Source: Armigeres subalbatus
Taxonomy: Eukaryota; Arthropoda; Insecta; Diptera; Culicidae
Direction: 5' to 3'
DNA length: 64,000 nt
Assembly: GCF_024139115.2 (NCBI RefSeq)
Contig: NC_085141.1
Coordinates: 392,694,632-392,758,631, forward strand
Of the stretch, positions 30,601 to 41,628 are shown piece by piece. The position numbers and the translations under genes are program-made. Numbering within the stretch: position 1 is the stretch's first letter; each line of letters begins with the position of its first letter. The notes under the pieces were generated by a model. The model had not been told where the DNA came from and did not search any database. It saw only the letters and a program-made list of their open reading frames with translations.

Positions 30601-32672
30601 CTGAGCCTCTTGGAAGGAGGCTTCCGAGCCTCTTGGAAGGAGGCTTCCAGGCCTCTTGGAGGAGGCTTCCGAGCCTCTTGGAAGGAGGCTTCGAGTCTTG
30701 GAAGGAGGCTTCCAGGCCTCTTGGAGGAGGCTTCCGAGCCTCTTGGAAGGAGGCTTGAGCCTCTTGGAAGGAGGCTTCCGAGCCTCTTGGAGGAGGCTTC
30801 CGAGGCCTCTTGGAAGGAGGCTTCCAGGCCTCTTGGAAGGAGGCTTCCGAGCCTCTTGGAAGGAGGCTTCCAGCCTCTTGGAAGGAGGCTTCCAGGCCTC
30901 TTGGAAGGAGGCTTCCTGGCCTCTTGGAAGGAGGCTTGAGGCCTCTTGGAAGGAGGCTTCTGAGCCTCTTGGAGGAGGCTTGAGGCCTCTTGGAGGAGGC
31001 TTGAGGCCTCTTGGAGGAGGCTTCCGAGGCCTCTTGGAAGGAGGCTTCCAGGCCTCTTGGAAGGAGGCTTCTGAGCCTCTTGGAAGGAGGCTTCCGAGCC
31101 TCTTGGAAGGAGGCTTCCAGGCCTCTTGGAAGGAGGCTTCTGAGCCTCTTGGAAGGAGGCTTGAGGCCTCTTGGAAGGAGGCTTCCAGGCCTCTTGGAAG
31201 GAGGCTTCTGAGCCTCTTGGAAGGAGGCTTGAGCCTCTTGGAAGGAGGCTTCCTGAGCCTCTTGGAAGGAGGCTTCCAGGCCTCTTGGAAGGAGGCTTCC
31301 AGGCCTCTTGGAAGGAGGCTCTGAGCCTCTTGGAAGGAGGCTTCCGAGCCTCTTGGAGGAGGCTTCCAGCTCTTGGAGGAGGCTTCCGAGCCTCTTGGAG
31401 GAGGGCTTCCAGGCCTCTTGGAAGGAGGCTTCCGAGCCTCTTGGAAGGAGGCTTCCGAGCCTCTTGGAAGGAGGCTTCCGAGCCTCTTGGAAGGAGGCTT
31501 CCGAGGATCTTGGAAGGAGGCTTCCTGAGCCTCTTGGAAGGAGGCTTCCTGAGCCTCTTGGAAGGAGGCTTCCAGGCCTCTTGGAAGGAGGCTTGAGCCT
31601 CTTGGGAGGAGGCGTCTGAGCCTCTTGGAAGGAGGCTTCCGAGCCTCTTGGAAGAAGGCTTCCGAGCCTCTTGGAAGAAGGCTTCCGAGCCTCTTGGAAG
31701 GAGGCTTCCAGAGCCTCTTGGAAGGAGGCTTCCAGAGCCTCTTGGAAGGAGGCTTCCAGAGCCTCTTGGAAGGAGGCTTCCAGAGCCTCTTGGAAGGAGG
31801 CTTCCGAGCCTCTTGGAAGGAGGCTTTGAGGCCTCTTGGAGGAGGCTTGAGGCCTCTTGGAAGGAGGCTTTCCAGCCTCTTGGAGGAGGCTTTCGAGGCC
31901 TCTTGGAGGAGGCTTTCGAGCCTCTTGGAAGGAGGCTTCCGAGCCTCTTGGAAGGAGGCTTCCGAGCCTCTTGGAAGGAGGCTTCCGAGCCTCTTGGAAG
32001 GAGGCTTCCGAGCCTCTTGAAAGGAGGCTTCCGAGCCTCTTGAAAGGAGGCTTCCGAGCCTCTTGCAAGGAGGCTTCCGAGCCTCTTGCAAGGAGGCTTC
32101 CGAGCCTCTTGCAAGGAGGCTTCCGAGCCTCTTGCAAGGAGGCTTCCGAGCCTCTTGCAAGGAGGCTTCCGAGCCTCTTGCAAGGAGGCTTCCGAGCCTC
32201 TTGCAAGGAGGCTTCCGAGCCTCTTGCAAGGAGGCTTCCGAGCCTCTTGCAAGGATGCTTCCGAGCCTCTTGGAAGGAGGCTTCCGAGCCTCTTGGAAGG
32301 AGGCTTCCGTGCCTCTTGGAAGGAGGCTTCCGAGCCTCTTGGAAGGAGGCTTCCGAGCCTCTTGGAAGGAGGCTTCCGAGCCTCTTGGAAGGAGGCTTCC
32401 GAGCCTCTTGGAAGGAGGCTTCCGAGCCTCTTGGAAGGAGGCTTCCGGGCCTCTTGGAAGGAGGCTTCCAGAGCCTCTTGGAAGGAGGCTTCCGAGCCTC
32501 TTGGAAGGAGGCTTCCGAGCCTCTTGGAAGGAGGCTTCCGAGCCTCTTGGAAGGAGGCTTCCGAGCCTCTTGGAAGGAGGCTTCCGAGCCTCTTGGAAGG
32601 AGGCTTCCGAGCCTCTTGGAAGGAGGCTTCCGAGCCTCTTGGAATGAGGCTTCCGAGCCTCTTGGAAGGGGC
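27653..32672. repeat. 5-kb minisatellite of a 23-bp hairpin-forming unit
   Basis: Roughly 215-220 copies of a 23-bp unit, CTTGGAAGGAGGCTTCC plus GAGCCT. Each copy contains GAGGCTTCCGAGCCTC, a 6-bp stem closing a TCCG loop, so either strand could form a series of small hairpins. The ends (about 27653-27740, 28245-28530 and 31925-32640) are nearly uniform, while the interior has many 1-8-bp deletions (GGAGGAGGC, GGCTCTGAG, GGCTTGAGCC). A block of about nine copies with GCAAGG in place of GGAAGG occupies 32058-32262. All three minus frames stay open (up to 1,723 codons) because the unit lacks stops in that sense; these are not credible proteins. Confidence 0.96.
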
Positions 32673-32679
32673 TGTAGGA

Positions 32680-32772
32680 CAAAAGTCGATGGACAAAAGG
32701 TCGAAGGGCAAAAGGTCGAAAGACAAAAGGTCGAAAGGCCAAAAGGTCGAAAGGACAAAAGGTCGAAACAAA
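32680..32772. repeat. 15-16-bp tandem repeat GGTCGAAAGGACAAAA
   Basis: Six to seven copies abutting the large array, with GGCAAAA, GACAAAA and GGCCAAAA variants. Related in style to the GGCCGAA repeats. Confidence 0.85.
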
Positions 32773-32814
32773 AAAAATGCATCCAAAGTTCTAAGAACAA
32801 AAGGCGCTTCGTTC

Positions 32815-34330
32815 TCATTTTTTTCTCCCTTTTACCTTCTATTTTCTTCCTTCTTTATTTTGCCTTCCTCGTTCTTCCTTCTTAATTCATATGTTTCCAT
32901 CCTTCTTCCTTCCATAATTCTTTCCTTCTTTCTTATTTCTTGCTTTCTTCTTCCTACTTCCTTCCATATTTCACATTCCTTTTTCCTAACTTCTTTCTTC
33001 CCTCTTTCTTCTTTTTTTCCTTTTTTTTCTTCTTCCTTCCTTATTTCTTTCTTCCGTCTTTCTTCATTCTTTCTTCCTTCTTTTCTCCTTCTTTCTTCAT
33101 ACTTTCTTCCTTCTTTCTTCTTTTTTCCTCTTTTCTTCTTTTTTCCTCTTTTCTTCTTTTTTCCTATTTTCTTCTTGTTTCCTGTTTTTTTCCTTGTTTT
33201 CTGTTTTTTTTTTTCTTTCTGTTTTCTTTCTTTCTTTTTCCCTACCTTTTTCCTTCTTTTTTTCTGCATTCTTTCTTTCTTTCTTCTTGTTTCCTGCTTT
33301 TCTTCCGTCTTTCTTCCTTCTTTCTTCCGTCTTTCCTCCATCTTTCTTTTTTCCTCTCTTTTTTCTTTTTCCTTCATTCTTCCTCCTACTTTCCTTCTAT
33401 CTTTCTTTTTCCTTCTTTTTTCCTTATTTTTTCCTTCGTTTGTCCTTCTTTTATACTTCTTTTTTCCTTCTTCTTTTTTTATTTCTTCCTTCTTTGTTCT
33501 GTTTGATTTTCTGTATCTTTCTTTCTTCCTTCCCTGTGACTTGGTTCTTCTTTCTATTTTTGTTTTTGGTTCCTTGTGTCTTCTCTCCTTCTCCTTGAAG
33601 AGAACATCAACTCTTCATTGTGTTTATCCAATTTTTCTTCATTCATTTTTCTTTTTTTTTTTTTTGTTTTTCCTTCTGCATTTCTTCCGTCTTTCTTCTT
33701 TCTTTCTCCTTTTTTTCTTCTTTCTTTCCTCTGTTTTTCTCTTCTTTCTTCTATTTTTCTTCCATCCTTTTTCCTTCATTCTTCTTACTTACTTCCTTCT
33801 TTCTTTTTTTGCTTCTTGTTTCTTTTTTTTTCATTTTTTCCTCTCTCTCTTTCTTATTTCTTTTTCCTTTTTCCATCTTGCTTCCTGTTTTTCTGCCTTT
33901 TTATCTTTCTACCTTCTTTTTGCCTTCTTTGCTTCTCTCTTCCTTTTTGCTTCTTTTTTTCTTCCTTCTTTTTTCCTTTTTCCTTCCTTCTTTCTTTCAT
34001 TCTTTCTTCTTTCTATCTTCCTTTCTTCTTTCTTCTTTATTCCTTCTTTCTTATTTATTTCTTTATTATTCCTTATTTCTTCCATCTTTCTTCTTTTTTC
34101 CTTCCCTGTTACTTGCTTTTTTCCTCCTTCTTTTTTTCACTTCCTTGTGTCTTCTCTTCTTTTTTCTTCTTTCTTCCTATTTTTTCCTTTATTTGTTCTT
34201 TCTTCCATCTTCCTTCTTTATTCCTTCTTCTTTCTTTCTTTTTTATTTTTTCCCTTCTGTTCTTTTTTCATCCTTTCTTTTTCTTACTGTATACTTTTCC
34301 TTCCTCCTTTTTTCTACCTTTTCACTTGTC
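32815..34330. repeat. 1.5-kb polypyrimidine tract (TTCC/TTCTT-rich)
   Basis: The plus strand is almost entirely T and C for 1.5 kb, built from TTCCTTCTTTCTTCTT-like words with few purines. Consequently plus frames encode Phe/Ser/Leu-rich strings (up to 807 codons joined to the minisatellite) and minus frames encode Lys/Glu/Arg strings; none is a plausible gene. Such tracts can adopt triplex (H-DNA) structure. Confidence 0.9.
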
Positions 34331-34560
34331 ATCTTTATCTCATTTCTTACTTCTCCCTTTCTTACTTCTCACATCACACTTCTCACTTGTCACTTTTTAT
34401 TTCTCATTTCTTCCTTTTTAATTCTCACTTCTCGTTTCTCACTACTAACTACTCACTTCTCATTTCTCATTTCTCACTTATCAATTCTCACTTCATCTAT
34501 GCTCTATGATATCTCACATCTCACATATGCTTTTCTCACATCTCACAACATTTTTGGGAC
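34331..34560. repeat. CACTTCTC-type degenerate repeat
   Basis: CTCACTTCTCACTTGTCAC, CTCATTTCTCACTACT and similar 7-10-bp words, the complement of the GAGAAGT family, following the pyrimidine tract. Confidence 0.8.
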
Positions 34561-37500
34561 TTATTTTTTCCATTATTTATTTAAACTTTAGAAGTAAAAG
34601 CAGTCATAATGTTTATTATTATTATTTTTCATCCATTATCCTCCATTCTGTTTGTTGGGGAATATTTGCCATTGTTTTCCAAGTCATCATATTTTTTAAT
34701 TAATTAACTTCCCCTGAATCATGTCCGATTTAGCTCAAATTTTGCATAGGGGAATATTTTTGGCTACGAAAACGTTTGCATATCGTCCGGTGTTAAAATT
34801 CGATGAAAAAGTTTTCATCATTTGAAAAAAATCTAAGTCCTAAAAATGTTCTAAGGTTCTGTCTTGTTTAGAGAATTAAACTGAAATTAAACTTAAAAGT
34901 GACATTTCAATAATAATCGAAAAACCCTGCTCGCAGAGCAAGATTACTTTTGACAGATATCGAATAATTTTGCATCGATGTCTTATTGGAATTGCTGGGT
35001 AGCACCAGCTATTCTTATGGCCAGGATGTTTGCTAATTTTCAAACTGTCACTTTTAAGTTTATTTCTCCAAATGAGACAGACCCTCAAAATATAAGAGCT
35101 CTCGAATTGTGCACTTTTAGGTCGGATAGCAAATCCATCATGCTTCCATCCATATCGTAGAGATATTTCAGTTAGCAACTAAATTGTCTTGTCTAAAAGC
35201 TTTGTCGTTGATTCTCTATGGTCGCTTGCGCACCCCAGAAAAAATGATTCCCTAATTCTGTTGCATCAATTTGCACACTATTTTAAGATGAAATAGTTTA
35301 GAATGCGTCCTATGTAAAACCTTATTTGAAATTGAAAGACATCTTGATTTTTGACGAGGTGAAATCTGTCACAATAAATTGCGACGTTGCGAAGTCACGA
35401 AATATTGACTGTTTTATATATTTGAGAATTACCTACATATGTATGAGCCAAAGATTCAAAATTTTTCATGCCCTTTGTAGTCAGAAAAAAAAATCTTTCG
35501 GTTCTAACGGAAAGTAAATCGTAGGGAAATAGCTTGAGTTATGGGTGAAGTTTTCATTGTAACGTTACAGAAAAATGTTTCTGATAAAGCCTATGGAGTT
35601 CGTAAGATATCCGGACAAATTGGCTCAATTTGTGATTAGCTTTATATTAGTATCAATGGAAAGGGTGAATTCACAATTGATATAGAGAAAAGTAGTACTA
35701 TATCACCACTTTCTGTCAGAATGTGCAGATCAAGTGAAAAATTTGTTGAATTATTCTCTGTAAAGTAGCATAAAACGGGTACTAACAGGAATGCAAATCG
35801 AAATACTCTTTTTTACATCGAATAAATAAAAAAAGTGATGGAGATTGATATCTGTTATTGACTTTTGAATATATTTTATTTTTAATCCCAATTTTATCAT
35901 TTAGACTTCAGGAAATTATTTCGAAGCTCGATGAAATGTGTTTTCACCTTTCAGAACTCGATGGCAGTGACATTTGTTATCCAATGCATTTGCATTACAT
36001 GCAAAAACAGAACCGCAACATTACATTATATTTAGTGATTTCATACAAGCTATCCACATAATCATGTACCATGATCTTAAGGTAAGTATCTTGCAGAGAG
36101 TCATCGACTATGTCTTTTCCGACAATTGTACTAAATTAGTTGGAGCCAGTAACTGTCTGAAGCTACGATCAATGAAGATTGTCTCAAAAAAACAGTTGAT
36201 TCAGAATTAAGATTTCCGAATTGTATTGAGAATGAAATATAAAAATTGCAATAAATTTGCACCTTTAAAGTGGTTTTTATTGCTATCATAAAGGTGTCCA
36301 TTACAGAACATTTTGTTAAATTCCTATGAAAATGTATTTAAGAAGCCCTAGGCTGGCTCATCTCTTGACGAAAAAACAGGTCTAATGTAGACGAGAAATT
36401 CCATTAATTTTCCAAAAGAATGTTCACTGAAAGTCTATTGAATTTTCATTGGAAATTCCATTTTCGCAAATAAAAAAAATCGATCGAAATGCAAATTCTT
36501 TATTTAAGCTAGAAGATAAAATTCGATCTTTCATAGAACTTTGAAGAAATTTGCCCAAATTGGCTTGAAGTCTTTTTCTTTCTGGGTGGGATTCGAATTC
36601 ACATTCCACAGAAGAATACGTGTACCAACTGCACAAATCGATTTGTTTGGAGAAATTGAAAAAGCTAAAACTTAAGTGTTTAAGTGTTCATTTTTTTTCA
36701 TACTTCGAGGCTTTGTTAACTAATCACATTTTAACTCTTTCTGTGCTCTAAGCGGAGTTTGAAAATAATTAGATACATACATCTTTTTGCTCAATAATCC
36801 TTAAAATGAATTTGAATATGTTATTCCTGCTGGGCTCATCGCGATAACAACATCGATCATTTTTATTTTGACACCAAAAAGCTGGTTAAAGTATGCAAAT
36901 TTGGTCTTCTATTTCTGCGAGAGCTTCCATAGTATTCCATAGCAGTCAGTTGTGGTGCGACCTCAAATTCGACGAACTATGTACCATTTTCTCAAACGAA
37001 AAGTGAGTTGTCGAGTGTCGTCGATTATAATTGCTGTTTACTTATGACGAGTTCGTTGAAACCTCAGCGGACCACACCTACCTGTCACCTGTCAGGTTCA
37101 TAGCCTCTCGATTCCGATGCTCCGAGCGACTCAGAGAGATACAACTTTGTCAACAGCTGGGTGGCAGCGGCACCAGCCAGCCGGTGGGTTGAGGAAAATC
37201 GAAGAAAAATATAAAAGTCAAATCAGAAAGTTTTTTGTCGAGAAGCGAAAGGAACCATGATGGGAATATAGTCGGTGCTCTTTCGGTCTATGGTTCTGGG
37301 TCGATAATTATGACATTCAAGCTTGAAATTTAATTAGGAAGTTTCTGCTTGTGTGTTCTTCAGCCATCAAGGGAACGGAGTTCGGAAAATGTTTGTCTTT
37401 GATTGAGTTTGCAACCGGGAAGATTTATTCTTGAGACTTCGATGGTAGTTGTTAGTAGTTTTGACAAGGACATGAAAGACGAATTCCATCGAACTGGCGT

Positions 37501-39683
37501 GCAATAACTTTTATGTAGCGTAACTTCGATTTCATTATGAGACAATATGGACTAAATTGATTCTCAATGGACCACTCCTCATGTAAGTGATTTATTCTCT
37601 AATCAAGCCAAATACATAACTTTAAACTAATCAATCGCACCTGAGGAACGGCATCAGACAGGTTTATCGTGTAATAAAGCTCTTCAACGTTTCCCACTCA
37701 CCGCTCGTCGCCATGCATATTCAAATTGGCAGTGGAGACTGTATGATTCAGGCAAATTGACTAGATCTCCCGCAACGAAGCAAACGCGATCAGAGCATTT
37801 ATATTTAGATAGGTGGAAAATGAACTGATACGCATTCTTTAAACTTCCGAAAAAAAGTCGACAGAACAAAACACCATCTTTATTTTATAATATATTCAAC
37901 AAAACTAAAATTCACATTTTTCCATTTTAATGCAATTTTCTTTTCTTTATAGCTATTACTTGGAAATTGCTCTGATGTTTCTAAATTCGTATAATAGTGA
38001 TAATAATTATTTTCGAACATTTAATATTATAAAAAAATAACTACATATCCCAATGGAGTTTGCTCAATTAAATGTTTTATAGTTTCTGGATTTTCTTTTA
38101 ATACGATACATAAAAAAAACTTTCGAAAAGCGTATAACTGCGTTTCATCACGATCTCGCAACACTTTGGAAATGTTTGAGCTATTTTATGAGTGTAGAAC
38201 CATTTGATCTGACAGGTGCGTTTTGAGCCACATATCACTCTAGGAGCGCGGAAGAGCGGTTGCAGATGTGGTTTGCGTATTGACATGACTACAAAGACGC
38301 CGATTCCGAAAGCTGACATCTTATGGGGTGGGTGCGTTCCGTAGGCACATATCAAGTGCACACACGTGTTTTCGCACAAGCAGACATTATGAGGAGGAAG
38401 ATGTTTGCATATACTCCATAACGAAACATTATGGCGGGGAACCGTTCGAGCTAACTTGCTGCGCTTCATCGTTGGCGATGGCAGTAATAGGGTTGGATTC
38501 AGACATTAGTTCCAATATGAAGTGTTTAATTTTTTTCCCCGCTCTCTTATACAATTTCGATGTGTTTCCAATTGCTTAATTATTGGTAAGAGCAATCAAT
38601 TCATTCAGAAAAACATTTTCTCTGAATTTAATTCACTCTTACCCGATGTGTCATTCTACTATAAAAATGTGGACTGCACTAAACATTCTATGAATTATCT
38701 ACGTTTTTTATTAAATTTATTTCTATTTACATAACTTTAAAATTATGTAACACCGGCGTTATGTAACTTCTACTCCATTATTCATAAAGTGACTCGAAAT
38801 GGGTGACGCAAAGATGACATGATTTTCCCATTCATGCGTTGACTGTTTATGTTGGCTTCAGCCAAGCAATCCTTCTATTTAACTTGGTAGAGACAGATTG
38901 TTTGATATTATTGCAGCATTCGACTTCAACTTTGGTCCTGCCAAAGTGGTGTTGTCTCTAGTGCAGGAGTTATTGTTTGGTGTTGAAGAATAACACCCTT
39001 AATTTAACTTTTAGCTCTGAATGCACGTGTTGATTGCTTTTTACATTTGTGTGGCAACTTAAAATAATAATCTGCTTTGAAACATTCATGCAGTGAATAA
39101 GCCTATCTGAGGAAGCTTAAATAATTGAATGAAGAAGTAATTAGTTGCTGGAGCTATCAGTCAGATAAAAAAATGTAAATCTTGTGGTTTAAAGATTAAA
39201 AACAAAACCAACTACGTGTTGGGCAGTACTTATTTATTTTATTTTCAGCAAAGTATTCTGCATGAAAGAAACACTGTTTAAGCAGTTATCCCAACCACAC
39301 TCCAAATCATCACCACCGCGCCCAAAGAAAGTGATGGCTGACATTTATGACCAAGCCTTTCATACCTTGAGCTCCTCCCCTCGGCACTTGCTTCGTTGGT
39401 GTTTGTTGTTATCGCACTGTTTTGTTGGAAATAAGTAGAAATTTCGGCACTGTTTATAGCGCCATCATTGTGGTGGTCGTCGTCGTCGTCGTCACCAGTA
39501 GCCCAGCAAACTCTCCAATTTTACGACGTCTAACACCAATCTAACCCCTACCCCGGTGTCGGCTTTGCCATTCACACCACAATGGCGGAGAAACTGGGCC
39601 ATTTTGTAAACATCCTTCCGTTTCGATCACTGCACGGTGATCCAAAACTGCGTTACTGGTTCTTTTTATATCATATTTACACA
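34561..39683. other. Gene-poor AT-rich stretch (5.1 kb)
   Basis: No transposon ends or protein motifs recognised. Weak items: a tRNA-like word set on the minus strand near 36560-36640, a TATA-like ATATAAAAGT near 37209 in a locally GC-richer segment (37060-37180) that might be a promoter region, and a (GTC)n microsatellite at about 39477-39495. The frame at 38098-38469 (minus) has no known motif. Confidence 0.4.
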
Positions 39684-39881
39684 TAGGGACACGGCAGGTA
39701 TTTTCGTCTGTTCGTCATAGTCTCGAAAACCAATAAAAGAAACGCTTTTTGTAAAACTCATACGTACCAAATCGTAAGCTCAGGAGAAACGTTCTGCTAT
39801 AGTGGAGTCCTAGCAAATGTACGTTGCTTTCGTTGGTTTTAGCCCCTACGACGATGGACGTAAATACCTGCCGTGTCCCTA
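39684..39881. mobile_element. MITE with GGGACACGGCAGG ends, copy 2
   Basis: 198 bp, TAGGGACACGGCAGGTATTT to AAATACCTGCCGTGTCCCTA, TA on both sides. It aligns end to end with the copy at 16215-16413 in the opposite orientation, with roughly a dozen differences by eye. Confidence 0.85.
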
Positions 39882-40638
39882 TTATTTATTTTGCATTTAA
39901 AAACCGCTTGCCTCCGAATTATGTAAATTAAATTATTGCGCAGCTGTGCAGATTCCATTCGAGAACTTCAAAGAAGTTCTTGGTTTTGAACATTTTGAAT
40001 CACCGTGCATCGTTCGTTTATTGGTCCAGTGAACCATCCTTGTAACAGTTCCAGCAGACATCAGCTTCGTCGTGGTCGATGCGATGGTGGTGTGGTGGGT
40101 TTGCATCGGATTCCAGCTGTAAAATTTATATGTTTATTTTGTGTCATAAAATGGAAACTTTCGATCTGTTGGCTTGTGTACTTGCAAAACGCAACACCGT
40201 TCATTGTGTCCATTAGGGGTTAGGGTTAGGTCACCGCCGTGATGATGGAGGCGGTCAACGTGTAAAACTGGGTCGATTGTCTCGTGGAGATTTCGCTTTG
40301 TCCTTGTTTGACGAGTACGACAGGTTTAAGCTTTTGGGGTTTGTTTGGGGTTGTTCAATTTCGAGATAACAATGCTTCACATTGTTGCGCGTATGTAGAC
40401 CATAAACCAGAAGAATGTAATATGTAGTTGAGTTATTTTTCTTCTATAATCTCTTGGACTTTATTCGTAACTTTATGTTTCCAATGTAATAAAGCTTCAC
40501 CTTGGTACCAAAGGTGTAGAGTTGAGAAGCCCGGAGCTGGCGGGTAAGGCTTTTGTTCAGGTCAAGGATCGTTTTAAAATCTTTTCCATATACGGGACCG
40601 AACGAATCGGCAATTTCAATACTATTATTTAACTTACG
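39882..40638. other. Unannotated stretch
   Basis: No supported feature; GGGGTTAGGGTTAGGTC at about 40214 is too short to be called telomeric. Confidence 0.45.
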
Positions 40639-41628
40639 TGTACAACAGTTCGTTCGAAACGCACCGGGGACTAAGACAAGGTGATGGACTTTCGTGCCTG
40701 TTGTTCAACATTGCGCTAGAAGGTGTCATGCGGAGAGCCGGGTGTAACAGCCGGGGTACGATTTTCAACAGATCCAGTCAATTTATTTGCTTCGCGGATG
40801 ACATGGACATTATCGGCCGAACAGTTGCAAAGGTGGCAGAACTGTACACCCGCCTGCAACGTGAAGCAACAAAAGTTGGTCTGGTGGTGAATGCGTCAAA
40901 GACAAAGTACATGCTTGTGGGCGGAACCGAGCGCGACAGGGCCCACCTGGGAAGCAGTGTTACGATAGACGGGGATACCTTCGAGGTGGTCGAGGAATTC
41001 GTCTACCTCGGATCCTTGCAAACGGCTGATAACAATGTCAGTCGTGAAATACGAAGTCGCATCATCTGTGGAAGTCGGGCCTACTACGGGCTCCAGAAGA
41101 AACTGCGGTCAAAAAAGATTCGCCACCGCACCAAATGTGTCATGTACAAGACGCTTATAAGACCGGTTGTCCTCTACGGACATGAAACATGGACAATGCT
41201 CGAGGAGGACTTGCAAGCACTCGAAGTATTCGAGAGACGGGTGCTTAGGAGAGGACCATCTTTGGCGGTGTGCAAGAAGACGGTGTGTGGCGGCGAAGAA
41301 TGAACCATGAGCTCGCCCAGCTCTACGGCGATCCCAGTATCCAGAAGGTAGCTAAAGCCGGAAGGGTACGATGGACAGGGCATGTTGCAAGAATGCCGGA
41401 CAGCAACCCTGCAAAGATGGTGTTCGCTTCCGATCCGGCAGGTACGAGACAACGTGGAGCGCAGTGAGCGAGATGGGCAGGCCAGGTGCAGAACGACTTG
41501 GCGAGCGTGGGGCGTATTCGAGGATGGAGAGATGCGGCCTCGAACCGTGTATTGTGGCGTCAAATTGTTGATTCAGTATTATCTGTTTAGATGTAGACTA
41601 AATAAATGAAAATGAAATGTACAACAGT
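40639..41628 (+). mobile_element. 5'-truncated RTE-type LINE copy
   Basis: TGTACAACAGT at 40639-40649 and 41618-41628 is an 11-bp target duplication enclosing 968 bp that match the 3' third of the LINE at 19305-22334 at clearly above 90 percent by eye. It starts inside the RT domain (CGTTCGAAACGCACCGGG) and ends in AAATAAATGAAAATGAAA. 5' truncation with target duplication is typical of target-primed reverse transcription. Confidence 0.92.
40650..41600 (+). pseudogene. Reverse transcriptase C-terminal fragment (RTE LINE)
   Basis: Begins at the LRQGDGLSCLLFNIALEG motif and keeps the catalytic QFICFADDMD box that is mutated in the longer copy. The frame breaks near 41247, where GAGG is inserted in GTGCTTAGGACC, and continues in another frame from 41270 with WRRRMNHELAQLYG until a TGA at 41465 (CAG TGA where the sister has CAG CGA). 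It has no promoter and most of the RT is absent, so it is non-functional. Confidence 0.88.

Noticed and set aside
27571..32818. Three overlapping minus-strand ORFs of 1,397-1,723 codons
   Set aside because: They are six-frame shadows of the 23-bp minisatellite. All three frames encode the same 23-residue cycle, and there is no non-repeat domain.
32086..34591. Phe/Ser/Leu-rich ORFs up to 807 codons
   Set aside because: These are translations of a pyrimidine tract; composition is dictated by TTC/TCT/CTT codons with no domain.
36560..36640. tRNA-like sequence on the minus strand (GTTGGTACACG, ATTCGAATCC)
   Set aside because: A- and B-box resemblance only; stems do not pair well enough to call a tRNA or SINE.
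37205..37260. Core promoter with TATA-like ATATAAAAGT
   Set aside because: Suggestive, but the first ATG downstream gives a peptide of only a few codons and no exon is recognisable.
38098..38469. 123-codon minus ORF
   Set aside because: No motif and no context; composition fits random sequence.
40214..40232. Telomere-like GGGTTAGGGTTAGG
   Set aside because: Only two units; mosquitoes are not known to use this repeat at telomeres.
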